From Bacteroidota bacterium (GTDB lineage Bacteria; Bacteroidota; Bacteroidia; Palsa-965), in the NCBI GenBank assembly GCA_016194975.1, contig JACQAM010000022.1:124001-188000 (forward strand): DNA of 64,000 nt. The letters are read 5' to 3'. The position numbers were made by a program, and so were the translations under genes. The number at the start of each line of letters is the position of its first letter. The first letter of the stretch is position 1. Below are positions 41,708 through 50,515 of the stretch, one piece after another. A model generated the notes under the pieces. The model was not told the origin of the DNA and ran no database searches. It was given only the letters and a program-made list of their open reading frames with translations.

Positions 41708-42763
41708 TCATTCCACCACAAACTTTTCTCTCGCCACAATTTCTCCCGTATCATTTTTCAAAGCAAGAAAATAAATTCCACCCGCAAGTTCAGAAACAGA
41801 AATAATTTTTGTCCTTCCGGCAAAATGATCGGAAGAAATAAATTTTCCATCTGCTGAATAAATTTCTGCTGTTCCAGAAAAGTATTTTTCTCCCAATGAA
41901 ATATTCAAAATATCAGCAGCCGGATCCGGAAAAACAGAAACAGCTATCAGTTGTGAAATAATATTTGCTGAAGTAGTAATGCCCGTGTAAAACACTACTG
42001 TTGTTCCTCCGTTATTCGGAATGCCAATGGAATCTCCGGCTGCATTTATGCCAATGTCCGCCGGGCTGTTGAGCCCGCTCATCACCACGGTCGGTGAAGT
42101 GAAAGTTGGCGTGAACCGATTGAGAGAATTATTTCCCCACGATGTAACGTACCAGTAACCGGCCATATCTTTTGTTACGCCATCACAATTACTCAGCGTA
42201 GTAGTCGTGAGCGTTGAAATGGTAGAATCAGCAAGCGACATTGCCTGTATGGGCGCATTCGTTCCCCACGTTACAAATACGCAGCGGTTATTCGCACCGT
42301 CGTAATAAATTCCATTGGGAGTTTTCGTAGTGCTGGCCATGATGTTGTAGGAATTCGCTGCGGGATTTATCCTGTAAATTTTTTTTGCAGTGAAATCTGT
42401 TGCGAATAAATAATTGCTTCCGTCAGTGGTCAAGCCGTTCAGGAAAGTTGCGCCGCAATTGATATTGAAAGTATTCGCTCCATTCGAGAGCGCATATCCG
42501 CGCAGGTAAGCGCCATCGCACACGTACGCGGTGCTGCCCATGATCTCGATCCCGTGCGGGCCCGTTGTGAGCGCGGGAGAAGAATAGAACGGAAGCGTAG
42601 TTGCGCTCGCAGGATAATCGGAAACGATGGTTCCTAAATTATTATTTCCTACGATCCAGCGATGATAAACTGCATCGGGCTCCACACTCTCCGGCCCGCT
42701 GAAAGTTTGTGAATGAAGAGCAAGCGAAAAAAGAAATGCAGAAGAGAGGAGCAGTTTTTTCAT
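41708..42763 (-). CDS. Secreted beta-propeller protein (SMP-30/NHL-like) with T9SS sorting domain
   Basis: 351 residues from the ATG at 42763. A signal peptide (1-19) is followed by a propeller with repeated GIEIMGSTAYVCDGAYLRGY, GLTTDGSNYLFATDF and GVTKDMAGYWYVTSWGNNSL units, similar to SMP-30/NHL proteins. A type A T9SS sorting domain begins near residue 280 (VSVFPDPAADILNISL... GIYFLALKNDTGEIV). Export to the surface is predicted; ligand or activity unknown. Confidence 0.8.
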   Translation of the reverse strand: MKKLLLSSAFLFSLALHSQTFSGPESVEPDAVYHRWIVGNNNLGTIVSDYPASATTLPFYSSPALTTGPHGIEIMGSTAYVCDGAYLRGYALSNGANTFNINCGATFLNGLTTDGSNYLFATDFTAKKIYRINPAANSYNIMASTTKTPNGIYYDGANNRCVFVTWGTNAPIQAMSLADSTISTLTTTTLSNCDGVTKDMAGYWYVTSWGNNSLNRFTPTFTSPTVVMSGLNSPADIGINAAGDSIGIPNNGGTTVVFYTGITTSANIISQLIAVSVFPDPAADILNISLGEKYFSGTAEIYSADGKFISSDHFAGRTKIISVSELAGGIYFLALKNDTGEIVAREKFVVE

Positions 42764-42866
42764 GGTGGAATGTTTTATCAATGGTAGCTAAAAAACAGCT
42801 GCATGCGCAGGGAAACATTCCTGAAAATTCCCGCGAATACAAAGAATATCGCCGACAACCGAACTA

Positions 42867-43436
42867 TCAGTTCGTCATCACTTTTTTCGAAGTATAACGG
42901 ATCGAATAAACAATTCCCATTTTAAAATTCAATTGTCCGCTTGCATAATGGTAATTTCCATTCTGCGGAAAATTCGTGAGATACCCTACGCGCGCTTCAA
43001 TTCCTACTTTTGGCGACGCAAAATAATTCAGCCCGATCCCTTCTTCAGTCGACCACGGGAGCCGTCGTGTGTAAACAGTTCCGGAATTCCATCTTGTCCA
43101 TCCCGTTCCGCCATTGAGAAAAACGTAGGGCTTCCATCGTCCGTTGAAAAAATAATAACGCGTTTCCGGGAAAAGACGGATGGAGCAACTGCGGTTGAGC
43201 ATTTCGCGATCGGAGTACCAGGACGAAAAAGAATTCACACCAGCGCCAACGGAAAAATTTTTAAAAAGAAAATACTGGTAAGAAGCTGTAAGTGAAATAT
43301 TGATGTTCGTTCCGAACCGCGAATGAGAACCGTTTCCGTAACCGAGTCCGCTGATGAGCTGATCTTTTTTCTGTGTCTGCGAGTAAATTTGTGTTGCAGC
43401 AAATAGTATTGTGAAAATGAAAAGATATTTTTTCAT
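42867..43436 (-). CDS. Outer-membrane beta-barrel protein, small
   Basis: 189 residues from the ATG at 43436. A signal peptide (cleavage near YSQTQ) is followed by alternating amphipathic strands with many aromatic residues (ISLTASYQYFLFKNFSVGAGVNSF, YVFLNGGTGWTRW, VGIEARVGYLTNF), as in the OMP_b-brl family of eight-stranded barrels. The last strand, MGIVYSIRY, lies 9 residues from the end. Function unknown; probably an outer-membrane structural protein or porin-like barrel. Confidence 0.7.
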   Translation of the reverse strand: MKKYLFIFTILFAATQIYSQTQKKDQLISGLGYGNGSHSRFGTNINISLTASYQYFLFKNFSVGAGVNSFSSWYSDREMLNRSCSIRLFPETRYYFFNGRWKPYVFLNGGTGWTRWNSGTVYTRRLPWSTEEGIGLNYFASPKVGIEARVGYLTNFPQNGNYHYASGQLNFKMGIVYSIRYTSKKVMTN

Positions 43437-43512
43437 GAGCAATGTTTAGGAAAAGACGGAGGGGGAGAAAAAAGGTTGTGTGAAAAAAAGCAAAATCAAG
43501 CCCCTCTTTTTT

Positions 43513-43545
43513 CAATAACCAATAACCAATAACCAATAACCAATA
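43513..43545. repeat. Microsatellite-like AATAACC tandem repeat
   Basis: Almost five 7-bp AATAACC units lie between the barrel gene and the lipoprotein gene ending at 43550. It is a plausible site of slippage; no function is seen. Confidence 0.8.
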
Positions 43546-43549
43546 ATTT

Positions 43550-44353
43550 TTATTTCACTTCATCTATCGAATTCTCATGCAGCACCACCTTCGTGAAATG
43601 TTTATCATCGCCGTGTGAGAGCGTTCCTTTTATGGTGACTTTTTTATTCAGCAATCCGCCTATCGTTTTCATATCTCCTTCCACCTGCAACCGATCAATA
43701 TTATTTTCCGTTGGAGAATCACCGCCACTTACATCAAGTTTAGAAGAAGGCCAGATGATGACGTACGTTATTTTCGCATCACTCTTCGGATCGCCGTCTT
43801 TTACTTTTCCGAAACCGGTTGTTTGTTCCATCAATCCTTCGACCGTTACTTCCTCGGGCGCATAATGAACGCCGATGTTTCTCGCTTTGTTGAGATCAGA
43901 AATGTCATCGCTCTCCGCAACAATTTTCCAAACGCCGTTCTGTTTTGCAAAAATGAGTGACGCCGGGTAATCTGCGGTTTTCCCTCCGGCAGTCACACGC
44001 TTGGTGATGCGCACGCGCCAGTTTCCGTCGGGCTGTTGCTCTTCAGAAATATATTCGGTGATCCGCTGCCGGTAATCGTTGTTCTGGGAAAAATAATTCG
44101 ATTGTCTCTCCACCACAACGGCGCCTGAAATTTTATCGCCGTAATAAAGAACTGAATCAGCGTAAAAAGACCGCATGATGGAAGCATTCTTCATGTTGAG
44201 TGAAGCGGTCCAGCTTTCCGTGAGCGAGCGCCAGTCGGAAGCGGTGTCGGATCTGATCGTATCATTTTTTACAATGCCGGGATTTTGATTACCGGAATTA
44301 TTTTCCGTGCAAGCTGCAAAAAATACCGGGACCAGGAAGAATAATCTGCGCAT
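43550..44353 (-). CDS. Lipoprotein with NTF2-like domain and C-terminal OB-like region
   Basis: 267 residues. The lipobox is VFFAAC. Residues about 40-150 look like a SnoaL/NTF2-like cone (SWTASLNMKNASIMRSFYADSVLYYGDK... YPASLIFAKQNGVWKIVAESD). The last third (VTVEGLMEQTT... KKVTIKGTLSHGDDKHFTKVVLHE) resembles an OB-fold of the DUF4431 type. The combination suggests a periplasmic or surface binding protein; no catalytic site is seen. TATCTTTC at 44371-44378 (minus strand) may be its -7 box. Confidence 0.6.
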   Translation of the reverse strand: MRRLFFLVPVFFAACTENNSGNQNPGIVKNDTIRSDTASDWRSLTESWTASLNMKNASIMRSFYADSVLYYGDKISGAVVVERQSNYFSQNNDYRQRITEYISEEQQPDGNWRVRITKRVTAGGKTADYPASLIFAKQNGVWKIVAESDDISDLNKARNIGVHYAPEEVTVEGLMEQTTGFGKVKDGDPKSDAKITYVIIWPSSKLDVSGGDSPTENNIDRLQVEGDMKTIGGLLNKKVTIKGTLSHGDDKHFTKVVLHENSIDEVK

Positions 44354-44395
44354 AAATAGTTTTTCCGAACGAAAGATACGAAACGAATTTGAGAA

Positions 44396-45145
44396 TTATT
44401 TTCTCCACTTGCAGATATGCCCGATCATCATGGCTCTCACTTTTTCTTTCAGGGCAGGAATATCCTCTTCCTTCAAGCCCTTTGTTTCAATTGGCGGATC
44501 CCACACGGCATGAATTCTTCCCGGCGAAAGTTCCACGGCGTGATTGGGAGATAATTTGTCATCGGTATTGAGGACGGTAAGTATAGCGAGCGGAGTTTGT
44601 GTGGCAATAGCAAGGCGGAATGCTCCATCGCGGAATTCAAGAAGAGGAGGATCTTTTTTCCGGTTGCGCGTTCCTTCCGGACAAAGAAAAACAGAAACAC
44701 CTTCATTGAGTGAACGGCGCATGATCTCGATGCTCTTGTTCCGGTCGGCGCGCTCGGTGCGATTCACGGTTACATAAAGTGATTTCACCACGTAACCGAA
44801 AATTGGAATTTTAATGAGTTCTGCTTTCGCAAGAAAACGAAAAGTATTTCCACACGATGAAATGTAAACGGGGATGTCAAGTTGCGACTGGTGATTGGCA
44901 ATGAAAACGTAAGTTTTTTTTGGATCGATAAAATTTTTATTGCGCACCGTCAATGGTAAAAAAAGAAAAATGCGAAGCGAGGTCGCCCACATACGCGCAA
45001 TGCGATGAGCGATCATTGTTCTTTTTTTTCCGTGGAAAACAGTGAGCGCAAAAATGGCAAATGGTGCAGCAAGAAGAAGCAGGATGACGAACCAGAGCAG
45101 TGCGTAAATTCCGAAAAGCGTTTTCAGTATGCGGAGTAAAAACAA
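44396..45145 (-). CDS. plsC: 1-acyl-sn-glycerol-3-phosphate acyltransferase
   Basis: 249 residues. An N-terminal membrane helix (about 8-34) is followed by the acyltransferase domain: block I NHQSQLD (the H-x4-D pair), block II near KSLYVTVNRTER, block III FLCPEGTRNR, and block IV around TPLAILTV. It makes phosphatidic acid in phospholipid synthesis at the inner membrane. No ATG is near; the TTG at 45145 gives the expected length. The gene is downstream of ppx (113 nt) on the same strand. Confidence 0.9.
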   Translation of the reverse strand: MFLLRILKTLFGIYALLWFVILLLLAAPFAIFALTVFHGKKRTMIAHRIARMWATSLRIFLFLPLTVRNKNFIDPKKTYVFIANHQSQLDIPVYISSCGNTFRFLAKAELIKIPIFGYVVKSLYVTVNRTERADRNKSIEIMRRSLNEGVSVFLCPEGTRNRKKDPPLLEFRDGAFRLAIATQTPLAILTVLNTDDKLSPNHAVELSPGRIHAVWDPPIETKGLKEEDIPALKEKVRAMMIGHICKWRK

Positions 45146-45258
45146 GCGGGGTACAGATTACGAATGTTTACGAATATACGGATCGCTGATCCCTGTTTGA
45201 CAAATTGCCTGGTGTGAAGAAAAAATCCGCGATCTGTATATCCGTAATCCGTAACCGG

Positions 45259-46167
45259 TCATTCACTGAAAACCAATCCCTGCCTGTTTTTACCAATGTG
45301 ATTTTCGTAGAGCAGGTGAATGAGGCCGTCCACCATTCCGATTTGCGGAACATAGAGTTTATTGATCTGCGCATTCTTCATCACGGAGAGAAAAATTTTT
45401 CCCGCAGGCACGATCACATCGGCACGATCATCATTGAGCCCGAGCACTTCGATGCGTTCTTTGAGAGAGAAGGAAGAAATGAATTCGTGCAGTTCTTTCA
45501 GTTTATTGTAAGTGAGCGGGCGATTCTGTTTTTTGCGCGACATCTTGAAAATTTTGTTGATGTTTCCGCCCGAACCGATGGCCATGAGCGGATGATGATC
45601 TTTTGTTTTTTCCTTCACCCATTCTTTGAATTCGGCCCACGTTTCTTTCGCAACAAGATCGTTGAGGAAACGAATAGTGCCCACGTTGAACGAGCGCGAT
45701 GCGATCACTTTATTGCCGGAAAAAAGTGTGAGCTCTGTACTTCCACCGCCCACATCGATGTAGAGATAGGAATTATTCTGATCGAGTTTTTCTGCAACAT
45801 GATTGGAATAAATGATTTGCGCTTCGGTTTTTCCGTCAATGATCTCGATGGCGATTCCTGATTCGTGCAGCACCTGTGCCACCACATCCACGCCATTCGA
45901 TGCATCGCGCATGGCAGAAGTTGCGCAGGCTTTGTATTCGTCTATCTCGTAAAAATTCAGGAGCTGCCGGAAAACTTTCATCGCAATGATGAGTTTTTCG
46001 AGTTTCTCTTTGGAGATTTTTTTCTGGAGGAAGGCATCTTCGCCTAAACGCAGCGGAATGCGAACGAGATCGGCTTTTTTGAAAATAGCGCCGCCGGAAG
46101 ATTCATACACGTTTCCGAGAAGAAGGCGTACCGCGTTTGATCCTATGTCGATTGCTCCGAACTTCAA
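45259..46167 (-). CDS. ppx: Exopolyphosphatase / Ppx-GppA family phosphatase
   Basis: 302 residues, the short form without the C-terminal HD domain. ASKHA-type phosphate loops are present: AIDIGSNAVRLL at the N-terminus, YIDVGGGSTELTLF (phosphate 2) and the AIGSGGNINKI segment. It releases phosphate from polyphosphate ends or hydrolyses pppGpp. The start is TTG at 46167, giving MKFGAIDIGSN as in homologues, and lies 65 nt inside the end of ppk. This overlap suggests translational coupling of the polymer-making and polymer-degrading enzymes. Confidence 0.92.
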   Translation of the reverse strand: MKFGAIDIGSNAVRLLLGNVYESSGGAIFKKADLVRIPLRLGEDAFLQKKISKEKLEKLIIAMKVFRQLLNFYEIDEYKACATSAMRDASNGVDVVAQVLHESGIAIEIIDGKTEAQIIYSNHVAEKLDQNNSYLYIDVGGGSTELTLFSGNKVIASRSFNVGTIRFLNDLVAKETWAEFKEWVKEKTKDHHPLMAIGSGGNINKIFKMSRKKQNRPLTYNKLKELHEFISSFSLKERIEVLGLNDDRADVIVPAGKIFLSVMKNAQINKLYVPQIGMVDGLIHLLYENHIGKNRQGLVFSE

Positions 46168-48265
46168 CTTTCTTTTTTGTTATTTCCCGCCTGATCGCTT
46201 TTGCTTTCCGCTCGAGAAAATTCCGGATCTCATCCTGTGAGATGACTGCTTTTGTGTTTTTCCTGTTCCGATAAGCATTTTCTTCTTTTCCGCCGATGAT
46301 GCGCGCTTTCATGTTATCGCGGAGCTGAAGACTGATAATGTGCCTCAGTTCAAGCTGACTTTCCCTGTCGTAGATTGGCGCTGCAACTTCCGAGCGATAA
46401 TCGAGATTCCGCGTCATCCAGTCGGCCGAAGATATGAAATACTTTTCTTCGCCTCCGTTGCAAAATATAAACACGCGGCTGTGTTCGAGAAATCTTCCGA
46501 CGATGCTGAGCGCTTCAATATTCTCGCTGAAATTTTTCACACCGGGAACCAGCGAACAGGTACCGCGTACAATGAGTTTGATGCGCACACCTGCACGACT
46601 CGCTTCGTAAAGTTTCAGGATCATTTCCCGGTCTACAAGATTATTCAGTTTTAAAATGAGCCATGCCGGCCGGCCGCGTTTTGCATTTTCAATTTCTTTT
46701 TCAATGAGTGAAATAAATTTTTTCCGCATCGTGAACGGCGCAACACAAAGATGTTTGTAGGATCCGTGTTTGAGATTATCATGATAAAACAAAAAAGCTT
46801 CCCGCACTTCCTGCGTAATCCGTTTGTCGGCAGTGAGCAGCGATTTATCAGTATAGATCTTTGCCGTATTCTCATTCATATTTCCGGAACCGACGTGCGC
46901 ATAGTCCACCAGTTTTCCTTCTTCCTGTCTTGAAATGAGAAAAAGTTTCGAATGCACTTTAATATTCGGCACACCGAAAATGACACGCGCTCCTTCTTCC
47001 TGCAAACGATTCGCCCAGAAAATATTATTCTCCTCGTCAAATCGCGCCTGCAGTTCCATCACCACGACTACTTCTTTACCATTCTTCACTGCATTGATAA
47101 GCGCATTCACCACGTTCGAATTTTTCGAAACGCGATAAAGTGTGATCTGTATTTTTTTCACGCGAGGATCAATGGAAGCTTCCCGCAATATATCGATGAT
47201 GTGATGGAAGGAATGAAAAGGGTAATGCAACAAAACATCTTTCTGGCGGATCACATGAAAAACACTTTCTCCTTTTGTGAAACGCGGATGATCGATCGGC
47301 GTTACCTCCGGCCACACCAGTTCCTTATGACCGAGATCTGGAAATGAAATAAAATCCTTGAAATTATGATAGCGCGATCCGGGAACGATATTATCTCCCT
47401 TGAGAACTTTCAGTTTTTTGCGGAGAAAATGCAACAGGTCATGCGCCATCGCTTTGTCGTAGAGAAAACGTACGGGCGCTCCTTTTTTTCTTTTCTTGAG
47501 ACTTCCTGAAATTTTCTCAATGAAACTTTTAGAAATATCATTGTCAATATCCAGTTCCGCATCGCGCGTGAGCTTGATCGTGTAGGCACTCACGCGCAGG
47601 TATTCGTGCGAAGGGAAAATTTCATCGAGACAATAACGGATCACATCATCGAGTAGAATGATGTAATGATGTGCGCCCCGTTGCGGAAGAACCACGAAAC
47701 GTGAAAGTGTATCCGTTGGAATTTCCACAAGCGCATAACGCGTTTTTTTCTTTTCGCGCCGCTCTAATTTTACTGCATGATAAATAGACTGGTCTTTCAG
47801 GTACGGAAACGATGGCGCGCTGTCGAGCATGATCGGGAAGAGCATGGCCATTACACGATCATGAAAAAATCCGCGTATCCATTCGCCCTGTTCTTTCGTG
47901 ATCTCTTTTTCGTCAATGATGTGAATGCGGTGCCGCTCCAGTTCACCGAGGATCTCGCGGTAAATCCGTTCGAAGCGCAGTGAAGACCCTACACCGCGGC
48001 GCTGCACTTGCTCGAGAATAAAATCGGGATCACCGCCTAGCGACTCCACCACTTTTTTCCCGATGCGCGAAAGGCGCTTGAGCGTGGCCACGCGCACACG
48101 GAAAAATTCATCGCGGTTGTTTGAATAAATTCCAAGGAAACGCAAACGCTCGAGCAACGGATTGGAACGGTCTTCCGCTTCCTGCAGTACACGGTCGTTG
48201 AACATCAGCCAGCTCACCTCGCGGTTGACAAGCGGTAATTTTTTTTTGAGATTTTTTATTTTCAT
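46103..48265 (-). CDS. ppk1: Polyphosphate kinase 1
   Basis: 720 residues, typical for Ppk1. The N-domain begins LVNREVSWLMFNDRVLQEAED. The catalytic His is in NIKVHSKLFLISR, about residue 440, followed by YAHVGSGNMNENTAKIYTD. The second PLD-like domain contains IKLIVRGTCSLVPG and RFLEHSRVFIF. It makes polyphosphate reversibly from ATP at the membrane. The last 20 residues are basic and extend over the start of ppx. It lies 91 nt after sixA on the same strand. Confidence 0.96.
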   Translation of the reverse strand: MKIKNLKKKLPLVNREVSWLMFNDRVLQEAEDRSNPLLERLRFLGIYSNNRDEFFRVRVATLKRLSRIGKKVVESLGGDPDFILEQVQRRGVGSSLRFERIYREILGELERHRIHIIDEKEITKEQGEWIRGFFHDRVMAMLFPIMLDSAPSFPYLKDQSIYHAVKLERREKKKTRYALVEIPTDTLSRFVVLPQRGAHHYIILLDDVIRYCLDEIFPSHEYLRVSAYTIKLTRDAELDIDNDISKSFIEKISGSLKKRKKGAPVRFLYDKAMAHDLLHFLRKKLKVLKGDNIVPGSRYHNFKDFISFPDLGHKELVWPEVTPIDHPRFTKGESVFHVIRQKDVLLHYPFHSFHHIIDILREASIDPRVKKIQITLYRVSKNSNVVNALINAVKNGKEVVVVMELQARFDEENNIFWANRLQEEGARVIFGVPNIKVHSKLFLISRQEEGKLVDYAHVGSGNMNENTAKIYTDKSLLTADKRITQEVREAFLFYHDNLKHGSYKHLCVAPFTMRKKFISLIEKEIENAKRGRPAWLILKLNNLVDREMILKLYEASRAGVRIKLIVRGTCSLVPGVKNFSENIEALSIVGRFLEHSRVFIFCNGGEEKYFISSADWMTRNLDYRSEVAAPIYDRESQLELRHIISLQLRDNMKARIIGGKEENAYRNRKNTKAVISQDEIRNFLERKAKAIRREITKKKVEVRSNRHRIKRGTPSSRKRV

Positions 48266-48356
48266 ATAAAATGCGGAATCCCCGGGAAGGGAAATTCAGA
48301 ATTGCTGAGTGAAAATAGAAAGTTTCCGCGAGGTTATCTCACTCCTGACAAAGGAT

Positions 48357-48857
48357 TCATTTCCCGTTGATTTTATTTTTCGGAAAATCAAAGAGGACGA
48401 GTTTTCCACGCGATCCCGAAATTTTTTTCCAGGCCGGTTCTTCGAATGAAATTCCGGCAATGCCACACGTGGGCAGATCTCCCAATTCTGTTCCGCCAAA
48501 AAAATTAGCGGTGGCTGTGATCACAGGGTTATGGCCGAAAAGCAGGATGCAGTGTTTTTCTTCCGGAAGACCGGCGATCACATTACAGTAAGCATTCACA
48601 TCCGATTCATAAAGTTCTTTGGCAATGTGAATGCGTGAAGGATCATGATCGAGATGCCGGGAAAAAATAAGTGCAGTAGTGAGCGCCCGCACAGCAGGAC
48701 TCGACACAATGAAAGATTCACGAATGGAATTTTTAAGGCGTTTCGCCATTTCATGCGCATCGGAATAACCGCGATAACTGAGATGACGGTCAATATCATC
48801 AAGCCCTTCAGTATTCCAGGAAGACTTTGCGTGACGGATGAGGTAGAGTGTTTTCAA
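48357..48857 (-). CDS. sixA: SixA-like phosphohistidine phosphatase
   Basis: 166 residues. Histidine-phosphatase superfamily: the catalytic LIRHAKSSW motif starts at residue 6 (Arg8, His9), the second Arg is in SSPAVRALTTA, and the late His is in LFGHNPVI. SixA removes phosphate from His residues in HPt or PTS proteins. The start is TTG at 48857; no ATG is available. It is followed by ppk1 and ppx on the same strand, and so may control or belong to phosphate metabolism. The upstream region consists of the 59-bp tandem repeat, so the promoter is not clear. Confidence 0.88.
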   Translation of the reverse strand: MKTLYLIRHAKSSWNTEGLDDIDRHLSYRGYSDAHEMAKRLKNSIRESFIVSSPAVRALTTALIFSRHLDHDPSRIHIAKELYESDVNAYCNVIAGLPEEKHCILLFGHNPVITATANFFGGTELGDLPTCGIAGISFEEPAWKKISGSRGKLVLFDFPKNKINGK

Positions 48858-48881
48858 ATTACGAAATTGGCGAATTCACGA

Positions 48882-49110
48882 ATTACGAATGGGGGAACGA
48901 AGTGCGAATAGGTGCGAAAATGCGAAGTGCGAATATACTGATTACGAATACGGGAACGAAGTGCGAATAGGTGCGAAAGTGCGAAGTGCGAATATACTAA
49001 TTACGAATACGGGAACGAAGTGCGAATAGGTGCGAAAGTGCGAAGTGCGAATTTGCTAATTACGAATGCGGGAACGGAATGCGGAAAGTGCGGATATGCT
49101 GATTACGAAA
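48882..49110. repeat. 59-bp tandem repeat array (GCGAAT family)
   Basis: The anchor GGGAACGAA recurs at 48893, 48952, 49011 and 49070, exactly 59 bp apart. Each unit reads GTGCGAATAGGTGCGAAA-TGCGAAGTGCGAAT then an AT-rich spacer with ATTACGAAT. The last copy is diverged. It lies between sixA and the EnvC-like gene. Single copies occur at 21763 and 34854. It is not a CRISPR, since the whole unit is conserved. Confidence 0.88.
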
Positions 49111-49153
49111 ATGTGAATTAGAAAAGTGCTAACCCTAATGACCAATGACCTCA

Positions 49154-50515
49154 TCAGTGCGCCGATTTCATCAGCCATTGTTCCGGATCCATTTTTCCAA
49201 CGCCGCTTTTCCACACTTCAAAATGCAATACCGTTTGATTTTCATCCGGGTCTTCAGAAACTTTTCCGATCGCTTGTTTTGTTTTCACTTTATCGCCCTG
49301 TTTTACATTCACCGATTCTAATTTTGCATAAACAGTTAAATATTCTCCGTGACGAACGATCACCAGCCATCCCGATCCGGCGATGTTGGTGACGCCGGTA
49401 ACTTCTCCGTCGAAAACCGCACGCGCATCGGCATCAGTTGTAGTTGCAATATCGATCCCGTTGTTATTCACCATCACGCCCTGCAGAACAGGATGCTCAT
49501 GTTTTCCGAAATGAGAAATGATGGATCCCTGCTGCACCGGCCAGGGAAGTGCGCCCTGGTTTCCGGCGAAACTATTGCCGAGACTTTCTGCTTCGGGTGT
49601 GAGCACCAATTTCGGTGGAGCATCTTTTGAAGCGGGGACATCATTATTTTTCGATTTGGAATTATTTCCTGAAGAAGATTTTGCTGCACTTGCCGCAGCG
49701 CGCGCTGCCTCATCAGCGATCATTTTCTGAATGGCAGCGTCGATATCTGATTTCTCTTTTTTCTTTTTATCAAGATCTTCTTTCAATTGCGATTCTTTCG
49801 ATTGAAGGTCGCGGAAAGTTTTATCCTTATCATCTTTTTCTGCGGCGAGTGCATGATGTTCTGTTTCCTGCGAATCGAGCAGCGCTTCTTTTTCTGCAAG
49901 TTGCTCTTCGAGATCACGTTTATTTTCATTGAGCGCAAGCAATGTATCCCCGATTTCCTGCGCATGTATTTTCCGGTCTTCGCCCACCTGCTGCATGTAG
50001 CGCATACGCAGGTACGCCTGGTTGAAATCGGATGAAGAAAAAATAAACATCATGCGTTCGTACGGATTCCGGTTGCGGTAAGCGAAAACGATCATGTTTG
50101 CATAATCGCGTTTCAGCTGCGCAACTTCCGTGTCGAGCCGTTCGATTGAACTATTGTCGTCAGTGATCTCTCTGGAAATATCATTCACTTCCGAACCGAT
50201 CTCATTTATGAGTGCTTCTCTTGCGGAGATCTTCTGGTTGAGCGCCACAAGCTGGCTCAGCGAAAGTGTTTTCGAGCGCCGCGTTTGTTTCAGCAGTTTA
50301 TCAGTGAGATCGATATCGGCCTGCAAACTCGCTTTCTTTTTCTGCAGGGAATTCTTATCGAGTTTTTCCGCTTTCGGTTTTGTTTTTGTTTTTTTCTTCT
50401 GCGCATACACGAATGATGCACCAGTCACCACGAGAGCAGCGACAAGAAAAATACAGGCAGGGAGTTTAATGATTCTCCGGAGGGCCTTGCTTGAGTATGA
50501 TCGGTTTGCAGTCAT
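49154..50515 (-). CDS. EnvC-like murein hydrolase activator with degenerate LytM domain
   Basis: 453 residues. A signal/anchor helix (about 17-38) is followed by a long coiled coil (55-260), a low-complexity Ala/Ser/Asn linker and a C-terminal LytM fold. The fold has ISHFGKHEHPVLQG and VFDGEVTGV as usual, but the first zinc motif is NGIDIA instead of H-x-G-x-D and the last is VLHFEV rather than HLHFE, so it should not cut peptidoglycan itself. EnvC-type proteins activate amidases at division. Its start overlaps the DUF4292 gene by 50 nt. Last gene of the envelope operon. Confidence 0.85.
   Translation of the reverse strand: MTANRSYSSKALRRIIKLPACIFLVAALVVTGASFVYAQKKKTKTKPKAEKLDKNSLQKKKASLQADIDLTDKLLKQTRRSKTLSLSQLVALNQKISAREALINEIGSEVNDISREITDDNSSIERLDTEVAQLKRDYANMIVFAYRNRNPYERMMFIFSSSDFNQAYLRMRYMQQVGEDRKIHAQEIGDTLLALNENKRDLEEQLAEKEALLDSQETEHHALAAEKDDKDKTFRDLQSKESQLKEDLDKKKKEKSDIDAAIQKMIADEAARAAASAAKSSSGNNSKSKNNDVPASKDAPPKLVLTPEAESLGNSFAGNQGALPWPVQQGSIISHFGKHEHPVLQGVMVNNNGIDIATTTDADARAVFDGEVTGVTNIAGSGWLVIVRHGEYLTVYAKLESVNVKQGDKVKTKQAIGKVSEDPDENQTVLHFEVWKSGVGKMDPEQWLMKSAH

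Noticed and set aside
48882-49110. Possible CRISPR array
   Set aside because: The entire 59-bp unit is conserved; there are no unique spacers and no cas genes.
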